A stretch of DNA of 56,894 nt from Rhizosphaericola sp047606825 (GCA_047606825.1 JASGDY010000033.1:1-56894); one strand, 5' to 3'. Shown: positions 18,652 through 28,954, counted from the first letter of the stretch. Translations and numbers: made by a program. Notes: generated from the sequence alone by a model not told the origin.

Positions 18652-20985
18652 TTAGTTTTCAACAGTCTCCAGTCTTTCCATATTCCAAATGCTTGTCGTT
18701 CCTGTATCTACGCTATGTGTCTTTCCGAAAACGGTAACTTCCGCAGGACTACCTTTCAGATGCGTAATCGCAACATTTTCCTTGTTGACGTTTACTTTAA
18801 ATAGCGTATTTCTAAATCCAATCTGGAAAGAAAAACTTTTCCATTCCTTGGGCAAAGACGGTTGGAACGTCAGTTGATGGTTACGAATACGCATACCGCC
18901 AAAACCTTCGACCACACTCATCCAGGTACCCGCCATTGACGTGATATGCAGGCCATCTTCCGTGTCATTGTTATAGTCGTCCAGATCCAATCTTGAAGTA
19001 CGCAGATAAAAACTATAGGCGCGTTCCACATCACCCAGTTTAGCTGCCAAAATGCTGTGTACACAAGGCGAGAGCGAACTTTCATGTACTGTTCTCGGCT
19101 CGTAAAAATCATAGTTACGCCTCAATTCTTCGTCTGTAAATTGTTCTTCCAGAAAATAGAAACCCTGCAATACGTCTGCCTGTTTGATAAAGCAACTACG
19201 CAAAATCCTGTCCCAACTCCATTTTTGGTTAAGTGGTCGTTCAGATGGCGGCAAATCATTTACCAAAATTTGTTCTTTGTCGAGATAGCCGTCTTGCTGT
19301 AAGAAGATACCTAATTTTTTATCTTCCGGCAGATACATATTGTCGATGATATGTTGCCATCTATCCGTTTCCGTATTGTATTGCAACATCGTGTTGGCAA
19401 GGATTTCATCGTACTTACGATGATTTAACCGTTGTGTTTTTTGAAGTGATTGTATAGTATAGTCCAGACACCAAACCGCCATTTTACTGGTGTACCAGTT
19501 GTTGTTGACATTGTTTTCGTATTCGTTCGGTCCCGTTACGCCGAGCATCACATATTGTTGACGCGTCTCACTCCAGTTGACGCGCTGCGCCCAGAACCGT
19601 GCAATGCCTATCAACACTTCCAATCCATATTCCATTAAATAATCAACGTCACCTGTAAATTGGATATATCGATGAATCGCAAACGCAATCGCTGCATTAC
19701 GATGGATTTCCTCAAATGTGATTTCCCATTCGTTGTGGCATTCCTCACCGTTCATCGTTACCATTGGATAAAGCGCAGCTCTATTTTTAAAACCCAGTTT
19801 TTCCGCGTTTTCTATTGCTTTTTGTAAATGTTTGTAGCGGTAGACAAGCAAGTTGCGCGCCACGGAAGCGTCCGCCGTAGCGAGATAAAAAGGCAAGCAG
19901 TAGGCTTCCGTATCCCAATAGGTGGAACCTCCGTATTTCTCACCTGTAAAACCTTTGGGGCCGATGTTGAGCCGTGCATCTTCTCCTGTATAGGTTTGGT
20001 TCAACTGGAAAATATTAAAACGAATCGCCTGTTGTGCCGCCACATCCCCGTCAATGACAATATCACTACTCGACCATTTTTTTGCCCAAACGTCGGCTTG
20101 CGCTGTTTTTAATTCATTAAATGTTTTTTGGGAAAGATTGTTCAATTCATTAAACGCGGCTTCCCTCAATTGCACACGCTCAACATTTTCAGATGAAATA
20201 TTAACAGCAATTTTTTCTAATATTACTGTTTCCTCTTTTTTAATATCAACAAAAAAACGATGTCCAATATATTTTTCTTTTTGTACTTTCTCTGTTGAAA
20301 TGCTTATTGGTCGATCGTTGCGGAATACACGGATAAGTGTTCCCGTACAGACATCGAATGCCGTTTTCTTCGTTCTTAACGTCAATAGGTTGATATTGTC
20401 TTTTTGTTCGGATGCTATTTCCTCCCAGAATTTTTCGTCGTAGTTGGCATCCTTGTTTTTAATATCGCCATCAATAAAAGAAAGAATATCAATCTTTCCG
20501 GAAAAATTCAATGCTTTGATACGATACTGATACGCCACGGAGTTATCATGTACGATGCTGTTAAAACGAATAACATCTACGGCTACCTGTTTGCCATCGG
20601 CGAAAGTGGCAATGAAGTGCCGCGAAAGAAAACCTTCCCGCATATCAAGTTCACGACGAAAATCGCTAACCTGAACTTTTGCCAAATCCAACACTTGGCC
20701 ATCGAGCTTTATTTCCAATCCCATCCAATTGGCCGCATTTAATACTTTCGCAAAATATTCAGGATAACCGTTTTTCCACCAACCAACTCTTGTCTTGTCA
20801 GGATAATAAACACCGGCAATATAGTTTCCTTGCAACGTTTTGCCCGTATAGGTTTCCTCAAAATTTCCGCGCTGCCCCATACGTCCGTTTCCCAAACTGA
20901 ACAGGCTTTCAGAAACCTCATTCCACTCTGGATTAAAACCATCCTCAATGATTTTCCACTCGTCTTTTATGATATAGTCTTTCAT
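18652..20985 (-). CDS. Maltose phosphorylase (GH65)
   Basis: 777 residues, the usual GH65 length, no signal peptide, cytoplasmic. An N-terminal beta-sandwich (begins YIIKDEWKIIEDGFNPEW, with SLGNGRMGQRGNFEE) is followed by the alpha/alpha barrel. The catalytic acid is the Glu of VTGPNEYENNVNNNWY; YGGSTYWDTEAYCLPFY and HESSLSPCVHSILAAKLG are further GH65 blocks. The GPNEYENNVNNNWYT stretch fits maltose phosphorylases better than trehalose or kojibiose enzymes. It converts maltose plus phosphate to glucose plus beta-glucose-1-phosphate, which the neighbouring beta-phosphoglucomutase turns into glucose-6-phosphate. That neighbour makes the assignment firm. Confidence 0.93.
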   Translation of the reverse strand: MKDYIIKDEWKIIEDGFNPEWNEVSESLFSLGNGRMGQRGNFEETYTGKTLQGNYIAGVYYPDKTRVGWWKNGYPEYFAKVLNAANWMGLEIKLDGQVLDLAKVQVSDFRRELDMREGFLSRHFIATFADGKQVAVDVIRFNSIVHDNSVAYQYRIKALNFSGKIDILSFIDGDIKNKDANYDEKFWEEIASEQKDNINLLTLRTKKTAFDVCTGTLIRVFRNDRPISISTEKVQKEKYIGHRFFVDIKKEETVILEKIAVNISSENVERVQLREAAFNELNNLSQKTFNELKTAQADVWAKKWSSSDIVIDGDVAAQQAIRFNIFQLNQTYTGEDARLNIGPKGFTGEKYGGSTYWDTEAYCLPFYLATADASVARNLLVYRYKHLQKAIENAEKLGFKNRAALYPMVTMNGEECHNEWEITFEEIHRNAAIAFAIHRYIQFTGDVDYLMEYGLEVLIGIARFWAQRVNWSETRQQYVMLGVTGPNEYENNVNNNWYTSKMAVWCLDYTIQSLQKTQRLNHRKYDEILANTMLQYNTETDRWQHIIDNMYLPEDKKLGIFLQQDGYLDKEQILVNDLPPSERPLNQKWSWDRILRSCFIKQADVLQGFYFLEEQFTDEELRRNYDFYEPRTVHESSLSPCVHSILAAKLGDVERAYSFYLRTSRLDLDDYNNDTEDGLHITSMAGTWMSVVEGFGGMRIRNHQLTFQPSLPKEWKSFSFQIGFRNTLFKVNVNKENVAITHLKGSPAEVTVFGKTHSVDTGTTSIWNMERLETVEN

Positions 20986-21145
20986 TTTAAAAAGTAAAAA
21001 TGTAAAAGTAAAAAAGCAAAATTCTATTTATTTCGATTAGTGAAAACACAGACGGGCAGGTAAATGCCTAGTGCTTTCCCTCTCCGTAAAGTCCGATTAC
21101 ATTATGCGCAGCCGCGCGGCCAGGAGACTGTGGGGAGAAGGACAG

Positions 21146-21796
21146 CTAATGGCTTAACTCCAGCACTTCCTCTACAGTAATTGCGTCCAATCCAGCAACG
21201 ACGTTGTCCGCAATACCTAAAATCTCCCAACTACCAATGCCAACACTATACATCTTCGCGGCTTTGGCAGCCTCAATTCCAGCGAGTGCATCCTCAAAAA
21301 CCACACATTCCGTAGGTTTCAATTGCAGTGCAGACGCACCTTTTAAAAATACTTCCGGATTGGGTTTGCTGTGCGTTACGTGGTTGCCGTCAACAATGGC
21401 ATCGAACAAATCCGTAATTCCAAGTTTGCCCAATATGATCTGAGCGTTTTTGCTGGCAGAGCCCAATGCAGATTTTAATCCTGCATTTCTTACAGCGATT
21501 AAAAAATCCTTTGCACCGGGCAATTCATCACCAGGTTTTATGGTTTGTATCATTTCTACATACCAGTGATTTTTTAAAGTCGCTAACTTGTCGATTTCTT
21601 CCGACGATTTTTGCAGGTTGCCCCAGTCCAAAATCTTTTTTAAGGAATCGATACGGCTAACGCCTTTCAGCCCTTCGTTTTGCTGTTCCGTAAAATCAAT
21701 ACCTAAACTATTGGCGAGCTTTTTCCAAGCCAGAAAATGATACTTTGCCGTATCGACAATCACTCCGTCCAAATCAAATAAACAACCTTTTATCAT
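21146..21796 (-). CDS. pgmB: Beta-phosphoglucomutase
   Basis: 216 residues, HAD superfamily with cap domain. FDLDGVIVDTAKYHFLAWK holds the nucleophile Asp8 and general acid/base Asp10; GSASKNAQ supplies motif II, HSKPNPEVFLKGA the motif III lysine, and CVVFEDALAGIEAAKAA the Mg ligands. The His/Lys substrate segment of the cap (LKGVSRIDSLKKIL) is the beta-PGM type. It interconverts beta-glucose-1-phosphate and glucose-6-phosphate in the cytoplasm. It lies between cyclomaltodextrinase and maltose phosphorylase genes, the classical pairing. Confidence 0.94.
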   Translation of the reverse strand: MIKGCLFDLDGVIVDTAKYHFLAWKKLANSLGIDFTEQQNEGLKGVSRIDSLKKILDWGNLQKSSEEIDKLATLKNHWYVEMIQTIKPGDELPGAKDFLIAVRNAGLKSALGSASKNAQIILGKLGITDLFDAIVDGNHVTHSKPNPEVFLKGASALQLKPTECVVFEDALAGIEAAKAAKMYSVGIGSWEILGIADNVVAGLDAITVEEVLELSH

Positions 21797-21849
21797 TAGA
21801 ATTATGATTTAAGAATTATGATATAGGAGCTACACTCCTATCAGAATAA

Positions 21850-21940
21850 AAGTGCGCAATTAAGAAGGCTAACATCTTACCGTCATCCCAGTGTAGGTGG
21901 GAATGACGGCAAGGTTTTCATTATTTATTACTGCACTCAT
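21850..21940. repeat. Dispersed palindromic repeat, copy 1
   Basis: The core CCGTCAT(T)CCC ... GGGAATGACGG (21880-21909) forms a hairpin. Flanks AGTGCGCAAT... and ...TTACTGCACT pair weakly outside it. It is related to the elements at 35.8 and 42.4 kb and lies between pgmB and the cyclomaltodextrinase gene, where it could affect operon mRNA. Confidence 0.65.
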
Positions 21941-21973
21941 TTTCTAAAAGCCATTCGTATTATTGTTTATCAA

Positions 21974-23833
21974 CTAAAAAAGTTCCAATACCAAAGTCGT
22001 AAAAGACGGAATTTTAATTGTTTTAATATTATTCAATTTCTCTCCTGTGGCGATATTCCGTGCCGAGGTATAGTTTCCGATACGCTGTCGAAATCTGTCT
22101 GTATTGAGTGTCCATTCCTTGTCATTGGTATTCATAATGACGATAACTGTTTTATTGTCGTTGTATCGAAAATAAACATACAGGCCGTCCTGTGGTATGT
22201 ATTGCATAAGTTTACCCGTTTGCAATACTGAATTATTTTTACGGTAGTTTGCGAGTGTTGCAATATAATTGTATAGTTCATTTTCCGGCTGGGAACGTCC
22301 TTTCGCAGTGAATTTATCTTCTTTGTCACCATCCCATCCACCCGGAAAATCTTCGCGCACATAACCATCCGGATTGGAAAATCCTTTCATCAAAATTTCC
22401 GTTCCGTAATATAGTTGGGGAATACCTCTGGTGGTCAGCAACCACGCCAACGCTGATTTTAATTTGTCTTGGTTCTGTCCGACAACGGAATAAAAGCGGC
22501 TTAAATCATGGTTGTCCAAAAACACGACATTGCGCGTAGGGTCTTTATAAATAAAGTCTTTCGACAGATTAGAATAAATCTTGGCCACACCGTCGTCCCA
22601 ACCAAACGGTTTGGTCATCGCATCGGTAATCGCCCACAGACTTTGAAAATCCGTGACACCTTGCAAATGCGTATCGATACCACGGTGCAACATGTCTCCC
22701 TCCGCAAACGCAGCCTGGTTAACCGCTCCACGCACAAAAGTCTCTCCGAACATGGTAAAATCAGGATATTCCGTCAATATCGCCTTTGCCCAATCCGCCA
22801 TAAATGTAGGGTCGTTATAAGGATAGGTATCAATCCTGAAACCGTCGACACCTGCATACTCAATCCACCAGATATTGCTCTGCGTGATATATTTCTGAAG
22901 GTATGGATTGGACTCGTTCATGTCGGGCATGTGCTTGTCAAACCAACCGTTTACCATCTGTTTTTTGTCTACGTCAGCACTATAAGGGTCAAAGTCAACC
23001 TGGTCTCGGAAATTAGAATTGGTATAGTTTGGCCATTGATGCACCCAGTCTTTCATGGGCATGTCCAATACCGTCCAATGTTGGCTGCCGAAATGATTGG
23101 GAACAACGTCCATGACCATTTTCATACCACGGCGGTGCAGCGAATCGGTTAATGTTTTAAATAATTTATTCGAGCCATAGCGCGGGTCTATTTTATAGTT
23201 TTCCGTATTGGCATAGCCGTGGTAGGATGTCTGCGGTTGATCGTTTTCGAGTACAGGTGTCATCCACAAGGAGGTGACACCCAATTGTTGCAGATAATCC
23301 AGATGGTTGATAACGCCCTGCAAATCGCCGCCATGTCTCGATGTCAATGTATCACGACTCAAACCTTGTTCCTGCAATCCGGCAACTTTGTCATTGGAAA
23401 TATCGCCATTGGCAAATCGGTCAGGCATCAGCAAATAAATAAAATCCTTATTGGTTACCCCTTGCGCTTTGGTATCTTTGTTACGTTCTTTTAATTCATA
23501 TTGATAGGTAAGGTTTTCCTTACCATTTGCTTTAAACAGGATAGGGAAGTCTCCAGCTTTGGCGGTGTTGCCTATGATAATATCCACAAATAGATAATTG
23601 GGATTTTCTACTTTATGCACTTCGTCAATCGTAACGCCTTTATATTGTATTGTAGGTGTATAGTTGGCGATATCTTTTCCATGTACAATCAACTGTATTT
23701 TATTATAATGCATACCGACCCACCAGTTGGAGGGTTCGATACGGTCAACCTTTTGGACTTGTGCATAAGATTGTATCGCCCCTAACACAATTGCAATACT
23801 GAATAAAAGAGATAACTTTTTTTTGAATAGCAT
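21974..23833 (-). CDS. GH13 cyclomaltodextrinase/neopullulanase-like (SusA type), exported
   Basis: 619 residues, signal peptide ending near SYAQ. An N-terminal immunoglobulin-like cyclomaltodextrinase domain (about 26-120, beginning VDRIEPSNWWVGMHYNKIQL) precedes the catalytic barrel. Region I MDVVPNHFG (241-249), region II GFRIDTYPY with nucleophile Asp335, region III MFGETFV with Glu364, region IV FLDNHDLSRF with Asp443. SusA of Bacteroides has the same layout and degrades imported maltodextrins in the periplasm. It follows the small SusE-like gene by 68 bp and stands near the start of the enzyme part of the operon. Confidence 0.93.
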   Translation of the reverse strand: MLFKKKLSLLFSIAIVLGAIQSYAQVQKVDRIEPSNWWVGMHYNKIQLIVHGKDIANYTPTIQYKGVTIDEVHKVENPNYLFVDIIIGNTAKAGDFPILFKANGKENLTYQYELKERNKDTKAQGVTNKDFIYLLMPDRFANGDISNDKVAGLQEQGLSRDTLTSRHGGDLQGVINHLDYLQQLGVTSLWMTPVLENDQPQTSYHGYANTENYKIDPRYGSNKLFKTLTDSLHRRGMKMVMDVVPNHFGSQHWTVLDMPMKDWVHQWPNYTNSNFRDQVDFDPYSADVDKKQMVNGWFDKHMPDMNESNPYLQKYITQSNIWWIEYAGVDGFRIDTYPYNDPTFMADWAKAILTEYPDFTMFGETFVRGAVNQAAFAEGDMLHRGIDTHLQGVTDFQSLWAITDAMTKPFGWDDGVAKIYSNLSKDFIYKDPTRNVVFLDNHDLSRFYSVVGQNQDKLKSALAWLLTTRGIPQLYYGTEILMKGFSNPDGYVREDFPGGWDGDKEDKFTAKGRSQPENELYNYIATLANYRKNNSVLQTGKLMQYIPQDGLYVYFRYNDNKTVIVIMNTNDKEWTLNTDRFRQRIGNYTSARNIATGEKLNNIKTIKIPSFTTLVLELF

Positions 23834-23900
23834 TTAGCGTTATTTAATTTCGGAAATATGAAAAGTCGCAACAGCGTTTTATACTATTGCGACCTGTCTT

Positions 23901-24110
23901 TTATTGTTTTGTGAGAGTGTATTTGCTGTTGGGAATATCCAAAATGATTTCATACGTGCCGGCATGCGACAAGGCTGGCGTGGTGGTCGATGCGGTCAAT
24001 GTGCCTGCAACGCCCGAAGTGGCATATACGGCAGTGCCGTCTTTTTTGCAGGATATAGCCGCAACGACTATACATATCAAGGCAATCAAATATTTTAAAA
24101 TAGATTTCAT
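23901..24110 (-). CDS. Miniature lipoprotein, probable collapsed SusE
   Basis: 69 codons: a lipoprotein signal (MKSILKYLIALICIVVAAIS, then CKKDG), a Thr/Ser/Ala-rich stretch (SGVAGTLTASTTTPALSHA) and the end TYEIILDIPNSKYTLTKQ. SusE-type proteins start with just such a lipobox and short linker, and end with a strand like TYxIxLDxxxxxYTL. The two ends are present but the 250-350 residues of binding domains usually between them are absent. It stands exactly at the susE position, after susD. An in-frame internal deletion is inferred; a genuinely short lipoprotein is the alternative. Confidence 0.6.
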   Translation of the reverse strand: MKSILKYLIALICIVVAAISCKKDGTAVYATSGVAGTLTASTTTPALSHAGTYEIILDIPNSKYTLTKQ

Positions 24111-24227
24111 TTAAATATTATAATGGTGTTGAGTATGAAAAACCCCTTTTTCTTCACAAGGGATAAATCAGTGAGTTGAAACCGTTATGTTTCTTGCAAA
24201 GGATATACTTGATATTTATTTAACTAA

Positions 24228-25817
24228 TTAATACCCTGTATTTTGGGTAAGATTGGTATTGGCTACGACATCTGCATTAGGCAACGGGAAAAGGCTGCGG
24301 TAGCTGTCAATGCTTTGCCCGGCCGCAACTCCGCCTTTCCACGGCCAGACATAACTGCTGCCTGTATATAGACCATACCGAATAAGGTCTGTCCGACGGA
24401 AACCTTCCCAATATAACTCTTTCATTCTTTCGGCAAGTATGCCGCTCAACGTCAAAGTCGTAATATCGCCACTTGAGCTACCGTAAGCCCTTTGTCTTAA
24501 CAAGTTGACATAAGTAAGGGCAGTGGATGAAGAGCCACTGGATCCTCCCCGCAACGTAGCTTCCGCATAAGTGAGATACATCTCCGCCAACCTGAAAATG
24601 GGGAAATCCGTAGAGCAAAAAACACCACCGACGGAAGACGCAGTCTCCCCATCGGAAGTAAGATTGGTAAATTTGGTAACGGCCATGCCCTGCGTAAACG
24701 TCGACATGTCTGTAATCGCCGAAGTAGCAGTGCTACTGTACCAAAACATTGCGCGATTGTCGGATGCAGTGTCTTCAAATGCATCAAACAGAGTTGCCCG
24801 GCTTCTGTTGCCACCCCAGCCACCACTGGGAATACCGAAATCAGCAGGTGTCATGGCTCCATTCACATCCGCATTGATGATGTAGGTCGTACCGCCATAG
24901 GTTTGTGTATAAAGCCCGTCATAGTTGATAGACAAAATCACTTCAGGATTGTCAAGATTATTGTCCGCCATGAAAAGTTCCGCATAGTCCGACTTCAGGC
25001 TATAACCATCATTGATGACTTTTTCGGAATAGATAACGGCACTGTCATATTTTGCTGTTCCTGTATATACCGCCGCATTGAGGTAAATCCTGGCCAACAG
25101 TGCATCGCAGGCTCCTTGATCCGCCCTGCCATATTCATTATTGCCAGCGGTAACCAGACTACTTTCTATCGACAACAATTCCGATACGACATAATTATAC
25201 AAATCGGCCCGCAGTATCTGTGTGGGTGCTGTCGATCCGATTTCGCTATTCTCATCGACAAAAGGCGGATTTCCAAACAGGTCCATCAACACCCAATATT
25301 GATATGCACGTATGAAACGCGCTTCTGCCCGATAGGTCTGTACCAACGTTGCGGAATCTCCCGTGATGTCTTTTGACGCGAGGTTGTCGTCAGATGCATT
25401 GCTTATAAAATCATTGGCTACGGTAATCTGATAAAGAGAACGCGTGTACAGTCCTTGCAAAAGCACATTGGTCGACGACCATGTATTATAGTCCAGGTCT
25501 CCGACACCATCGTCGCTGACCCAAGCACACGCGGCTTCATCAGTGGTCAACTCCTGCGCTCCCCAAAATAGACGCAAAAAATCCGAGGTTCCTGCATCGA
25601 TCCCCCCAAGGTCGCTACTACTCGCCCCAGAACTACTTGTGAGTGCATAGCACGAATAGACTTTGGCCAATTGACTTTTATAAGCAGCAGCGGAGGAATA
25701 GACCGTGCTTGCCGTCACATCGTTGTTGTTCGTAAGGTCGAGGTCTTTGTTACAGGAAGCTAGTCCTGCGAATGCCATAATTCCTATGAATAGCTTTTTT
25801 GAAATATCTTTTTTCAT
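24228..25817 (-). CDS. SusD-family starch-binding lipoprotein (second locus)
   Basis: 529 residues from the ATG at 25817 (MKKDISKKLFIGIMAFAGLA then SCNKDLDL, lipobox ASC). The SusD fold is indicated by SAAAYKSQLAKVYSCYAL near the N-terminus, TPR-like YRAEARFIRAYQYWVLMDLFGNPPFVDE, and the C-terminal FPIFRLAEMYLTYAEATLRGG and LSGILAERMKELYWEGFRRTDLIRYG blocks. It captures malto-oligosaccharide at the surface and caps the SusC barrel. It follows susC by 100 bp. Starch specificity comes from the downstream enzymes. Confidence 0.92.
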   Translation of the reverse strand: MKKDISKKLFIGIMAFAGLASCNKDLDLTNNNDVTASTVYSSAAAYKSQLAKVYSCYALTSSSGASSSDLGGIDAGTSDFLRLFWGAQELTTDEAACAWVSDDGVGDLDYNTWSSTNVLLQGLYTRSLYQITVANDFISNASDDNLASKDITGDSATLVQTYRAEARFIRAYQYWVLMDLFGNPPFVDENSEIGSTAPTQILRADLYNYVVSELLSIESSLVTAGNNEYGRADQGACDALLARIYLNAAVYTGTAKYDSAVIYSEKVINDGYSLKSDYAELFMADNNLDNPEVILSINYDGLYTQTYGGTTYIINADVNGAMTPADFGIPSGGWGGNRSRATLFDAFEDTASDNRAMFWYSSTATSAITDMSTFTQGMAVTKFTNLTSDGETASSVGGVFCSTDFPIFRLAEMYLTYAEATLRGGSSGSSSTALTYVNLLRQRAYGSSSGDITTLTLSGILAERMKELYWEGFRRTDLIRYGLYTGSSYVWPWKGGVAAGQSIDSYRSLFPLPNADVVANTNLTQNTGY

Positions 25818-25917
25818 TTGTATCTTATTTTGTTTTTCAATTATTCTCTGGCCCAAGGCGAAAGAATGACAGATAAAGATTCTCGTCGAATTGAAAATGT
25901 TTTCTTAGTGATTTCGT

Positions 25918-28893
25918 TTAAAATTTCACGCCCACGGTTACGGAATACGTGCGCGGACGCGGATACAACGTATAGTCGATACCGTTGAATGGATTGGATT
26001 CCGGATCCAAACCTTTGTACTTCGTTATTGTAAATACATTCTGTACCGTACCAGAAAGACTTAACTGAATCTCTGGATGAGCCACTGAAACAGAACCAAA
26101 ATTGTACCCTACCGTGATATTGTCCATCTTTAGGAAAGAGGCATTCTGGACATAGTAATCACTCCAATATTGTTTCGTACTGAAATTGGTATTGTAGATA
26201 TCCGTCGTTGCGTTGTTGATCAGTCCACTTGGGCTCAGTATATTGTAGCTGCTGCTTAGGTTGGAAGCAACATTGTTGTACATATAGTTGCCGATATTGG
26301 CCCTAAGTACTGTGCTGGCTGTCCATTTTTTGTAGGTTACGGACGTGGTAAATCCCATCGTTGCTTTAGGCGCCGGAGAGTGGTAATAATATTTGTCCGA
26401 GGTTGTAATCGAGCCATCTCCATCCAGGTCAGCATACTCGCCCTCCAAAGGTTTGCCGTCGCTTCCATATAACTGTTTGTACACATAGAACGAATAAGGA
26501 GCAAGATTGGCGGTATGCGCCTCGATGTAGTTGCCGGTGGAACCTGTGATACTACCTACCAGTTGCTGGTAAGTGGGGTCAGGATTCAGCGTCAGGTTTG
26601 TGACACGCGCCTTGTACATAAACAGGTTGTAGCCTACATTCCACGTCAGGTCTTTTTTCTGAATGACAACAGCATTGATGCTGAACTCGATACCATGGTT
26701 GTCCATGTTGCCCACATTGGTCGTGACTTGATTGCTGAAATTGGTTCCGACCGGAATATTGACGGTAGCGAGAAGGTCGTTTGTCTTCTTGTAATAGTAG
26801 TCTATCGAGCCTGTAATTCTATTGTCCAAAAATCCATAATCCAAACCTACGTTATAAGTCCTTGTGGTTTCCCATTTCAAATCGGAAACATAGGCATTTG
26901 GCGAATAATAGGTATAAAAAGAATCGCCGAGCTGGTACTCTCCAACAGACTGGCCGCCGTAGTAAGTGCCTTGGTAAGAATAGTTGTCGATGCCATCCTG
27001 TTGTCCGGTAACACCGTAACTCAACCTAAGCTTCAAATCGGAAAAAATCTTTTGATCTTTCATAAAACCCTCATCGATGGTGCGCCACGTAAATCCGAAT
27101 GACGGAAATGTTCCCCACCTGTTGCTACGGGAAAACTTGGAAGAACCGTCGCGCCTGACCGTTCCCGAAAGCAAATATTTGTCGGAAAAAGTATATACCA
27201 ACCTACCATAATAAGACAACAGCCGATGCTCCTGAATGTCCATTGGATAAGTCGGGGTAGTGAGTACCGTCTCGCGGTCGCCCGCATAGGAGTCGAAATT
27301 GTAGGTAGTCGTCTTATTGGTGTAATAACCATAGCCGACAACTGCATCTATGTTGCTTTTGATGTTTGCATAAGTCTTGTTGAAACTCATATATCCTTCC
27401 ACCACATAGTTGTTGTATTTGTTTTTGGACAGTGTGTAGCTGCCGTCGGTGGACGCACTTGCGGCTGCGGTAGCAGGAACATATACATGTCCTTTGCCTT
27501 CCGCAACGTCATAGCCGACATTGGCATTGGCGTGTAATTCCGGAAGAAAATGAAAAGAATAATCGAGTTGCAGGTTGCCTAAGCTACGCACTGCCTTTCC
27601 GATATTTTCGTTTTGCCAAATAAGTCCAAGAGGATTTCGCGGCGCATTGGAGTTGAGCGTCGTTGCCGCCGTATCGCTGAACCATTCGGCGTAGCCACCA
27701 TATTTGTTATTGACGTACAGGCTATTGTCATAAGGACTCTGCGTCGGGTCAAACTGTATAGCCGCAGCAATAGCGGACTGGTTGGCAAAGAAAGAACGCG
27801 TATATGTTCCCTTCAAGTTGAGGTCGACTTTCAGGTGGTTGTCGAAGAATCGCGGCGACAGGTTCAATGCAGTCGAAAGCCTTTTCATATTGTCTCTTTT
27901 GAGAATACCGCTCTGGTCGGTATAACCTACGGACAAGCGATAGGGCAACCATTTGTTGACTGTTCCCGCAACACTGAGATTGTTGACCGTCGCAAATGCG
28001 GTACGGTAAATCTCTTTTTGCCAGTTGGTGCTGTAATTGCCCAACATCGCGATCTGGTCTGTGCTTCCGTACTCGTTCACATAGTCCCTAATCTGGTCAG
28101 CCGAAAGCACATCGACCAATTTGGCTGCCTTGGACAGAGAATTGGTTGTCGTAAAATTAAAGACCGGCTTTCCGGATTTACCTTTCTTCGTCGTAATGAT
28201 GATGACTCCATTCGAGGCACGAGAACCATAAATGGCAGTCGCATTGGCATCTTTGAGAATAGTAAAAGTCTCTATGTCATTAGGATTGAACATCGCCAGC
28301 GGATTGCCGACATTGCCTATGGAGGACATATCCAACGGCACGCCGTCCACAACCACCAACGGGTCGGTGCTTGAGTTGAGCGAAGCACCGCCGCGTATGA
28401 CGATGTTACTTGCTCCGCCGGGTTGGCCACCGTCGGACGTAATCTGTACGCCCGCCGCCTTGCCTTGAATCAGTTGTTCAGGCGTGGAAACCACACCATT
28501 GTTGAAATCCTTGGAAGAAATAGATGCGACAGACCCCGTCATAAATTTCTTTTTGGTCGTTCCATAACCGATGACAACGACCGCATCTAAGTCCTGTGCA
28601 AACGGCTCAAGATACACCGTCACGCTGTCGCCGTCCAGATGCACGGACTGCACCGTAAAATTGAGTGCGGAAACTTGCAGGTCTTGCACAGCCTTAGGAA
28701 GATTTAAAGAAAAATTACCTTGGCCGTCCGCCGACACTCCCTTGTCCGTGCCATAAGTGACGGATGCATTGGGAACGGCAGAGCTATCTTTTGCACTTAA
28801 CACTTTGCCGACAACAGTCCGTGTCTGTGCCTGTACTGAAACTATCCCGAGTGTGGAGACCAACAAGGATAACAGCAATCGATTGAACGTCAT
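25918..28893 (-). CDS. SusC-family TonB-dependent transporter (starch locus)
   Basis: 991 residues with signal peptide (MTFNRLLLSLLVSTLGIVSVQAQ). A short carboxypeptidase-like domain (VVGKVLSAKDSSAVPNASV) precedes DLDAVVVIGYGTTKKKFMTGSV, then the plug (IVIRGGASL, PLVVVDGVPLD, ILKDANATAIYGSRASNGVI) and the barrel ending in VTVGVKF. It imports maltodextrins across the outer membrane with the adjacent SusD. Its upstream region has a good promoter and an operator overlapping the predicted transcription start. Confidence 0.94.
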   Translation of the reverse strand: MTFNRLLLSLLVSTLGIVSVQAQTRTVVGKVLSAKDSSAVPNASVTYGTDKGVSADGQGNFSLNLPKAVQDLQVSALNFTVQSVHLDGDSVTVYLEPFAQDLDAVVVIGYGTTKKKFMTGSVASISSKDFNNGVVSTPEQLIQGKAAGVQITSDGGQPGGASNIVIRGGASLNSSTDPLVVVDGVPLDMSSIGNVGNPLAMFNPNDIETFTILKDANATAIYGSRASNGVIIITTKKGKSGKPVFNFTTTNSLSKAAKLVDVLSADQIRDYVNEYGSTDQIAMLGNYSTNWQKEIYRTAFATVNNLSVAGTVNKWLPYRLSVGYTDQSGILKRDNMKRLSTALNLSPRFFDNHLKVDLNLKGTYTRSFFANQSAIAAAIQFDPTQSPYDNSLYVNNKYGGYAEWFSDTAATTLNSNAPRNPLGLIWQNENIGKAVRSLGNLQLDYSFHFLPELHANANVGYDVAEGKGHVYVPATAAASASTDGSYTLSKNKYNNYVVEGYMSFNKTYANIKSNIDAVVGYGYYTNKTTTYNFDSYAGDRETVLTTPTYPMDIQEHRLLSYYGRLVYTFSDKYLLSGTVRRDGSSKFSRSNRWGTFPSFGFTWRTIDEGFMKDQKIFSDLKLRLSYGVTGQQDGIDNYSYQGTYYGGQSVGEYQLGDSFYTYYSPNAYVSDLKWETTRTYNVGLDYGFLDNRITGSIDYYYKKTNDLLATVNIPVGTNFSNQVTTNVGNMDNHGIEFSINAVVIQKKDLTWNVGYNLFMYKARVTNLTLNPDPTYQQLVGSITGSTGNYIEAHTANLAPYSFYVYKQLYGSDGKPLEGEYADLDGDGSITTSDKYYYHSPAPKATMGFTTSVTYKKWTASTVLRANIGNYMYNNVASNLSSSYNILSPSGLINNATTDIYNTNFSTKQYWSDYYVQNASFLKMDNITVGYNFGSVSVAHPEIQLSLSGTVQNVFTITKYKGLDPESNPFNGIDYTLYPRPRTYSVTVGVKF

Positions 28894-28954
28894 GTGATGA
28901 TTTGAATTTAGGTAAACAATGTTTTTTAAACGTATATGTCTATATCATTTCTAC

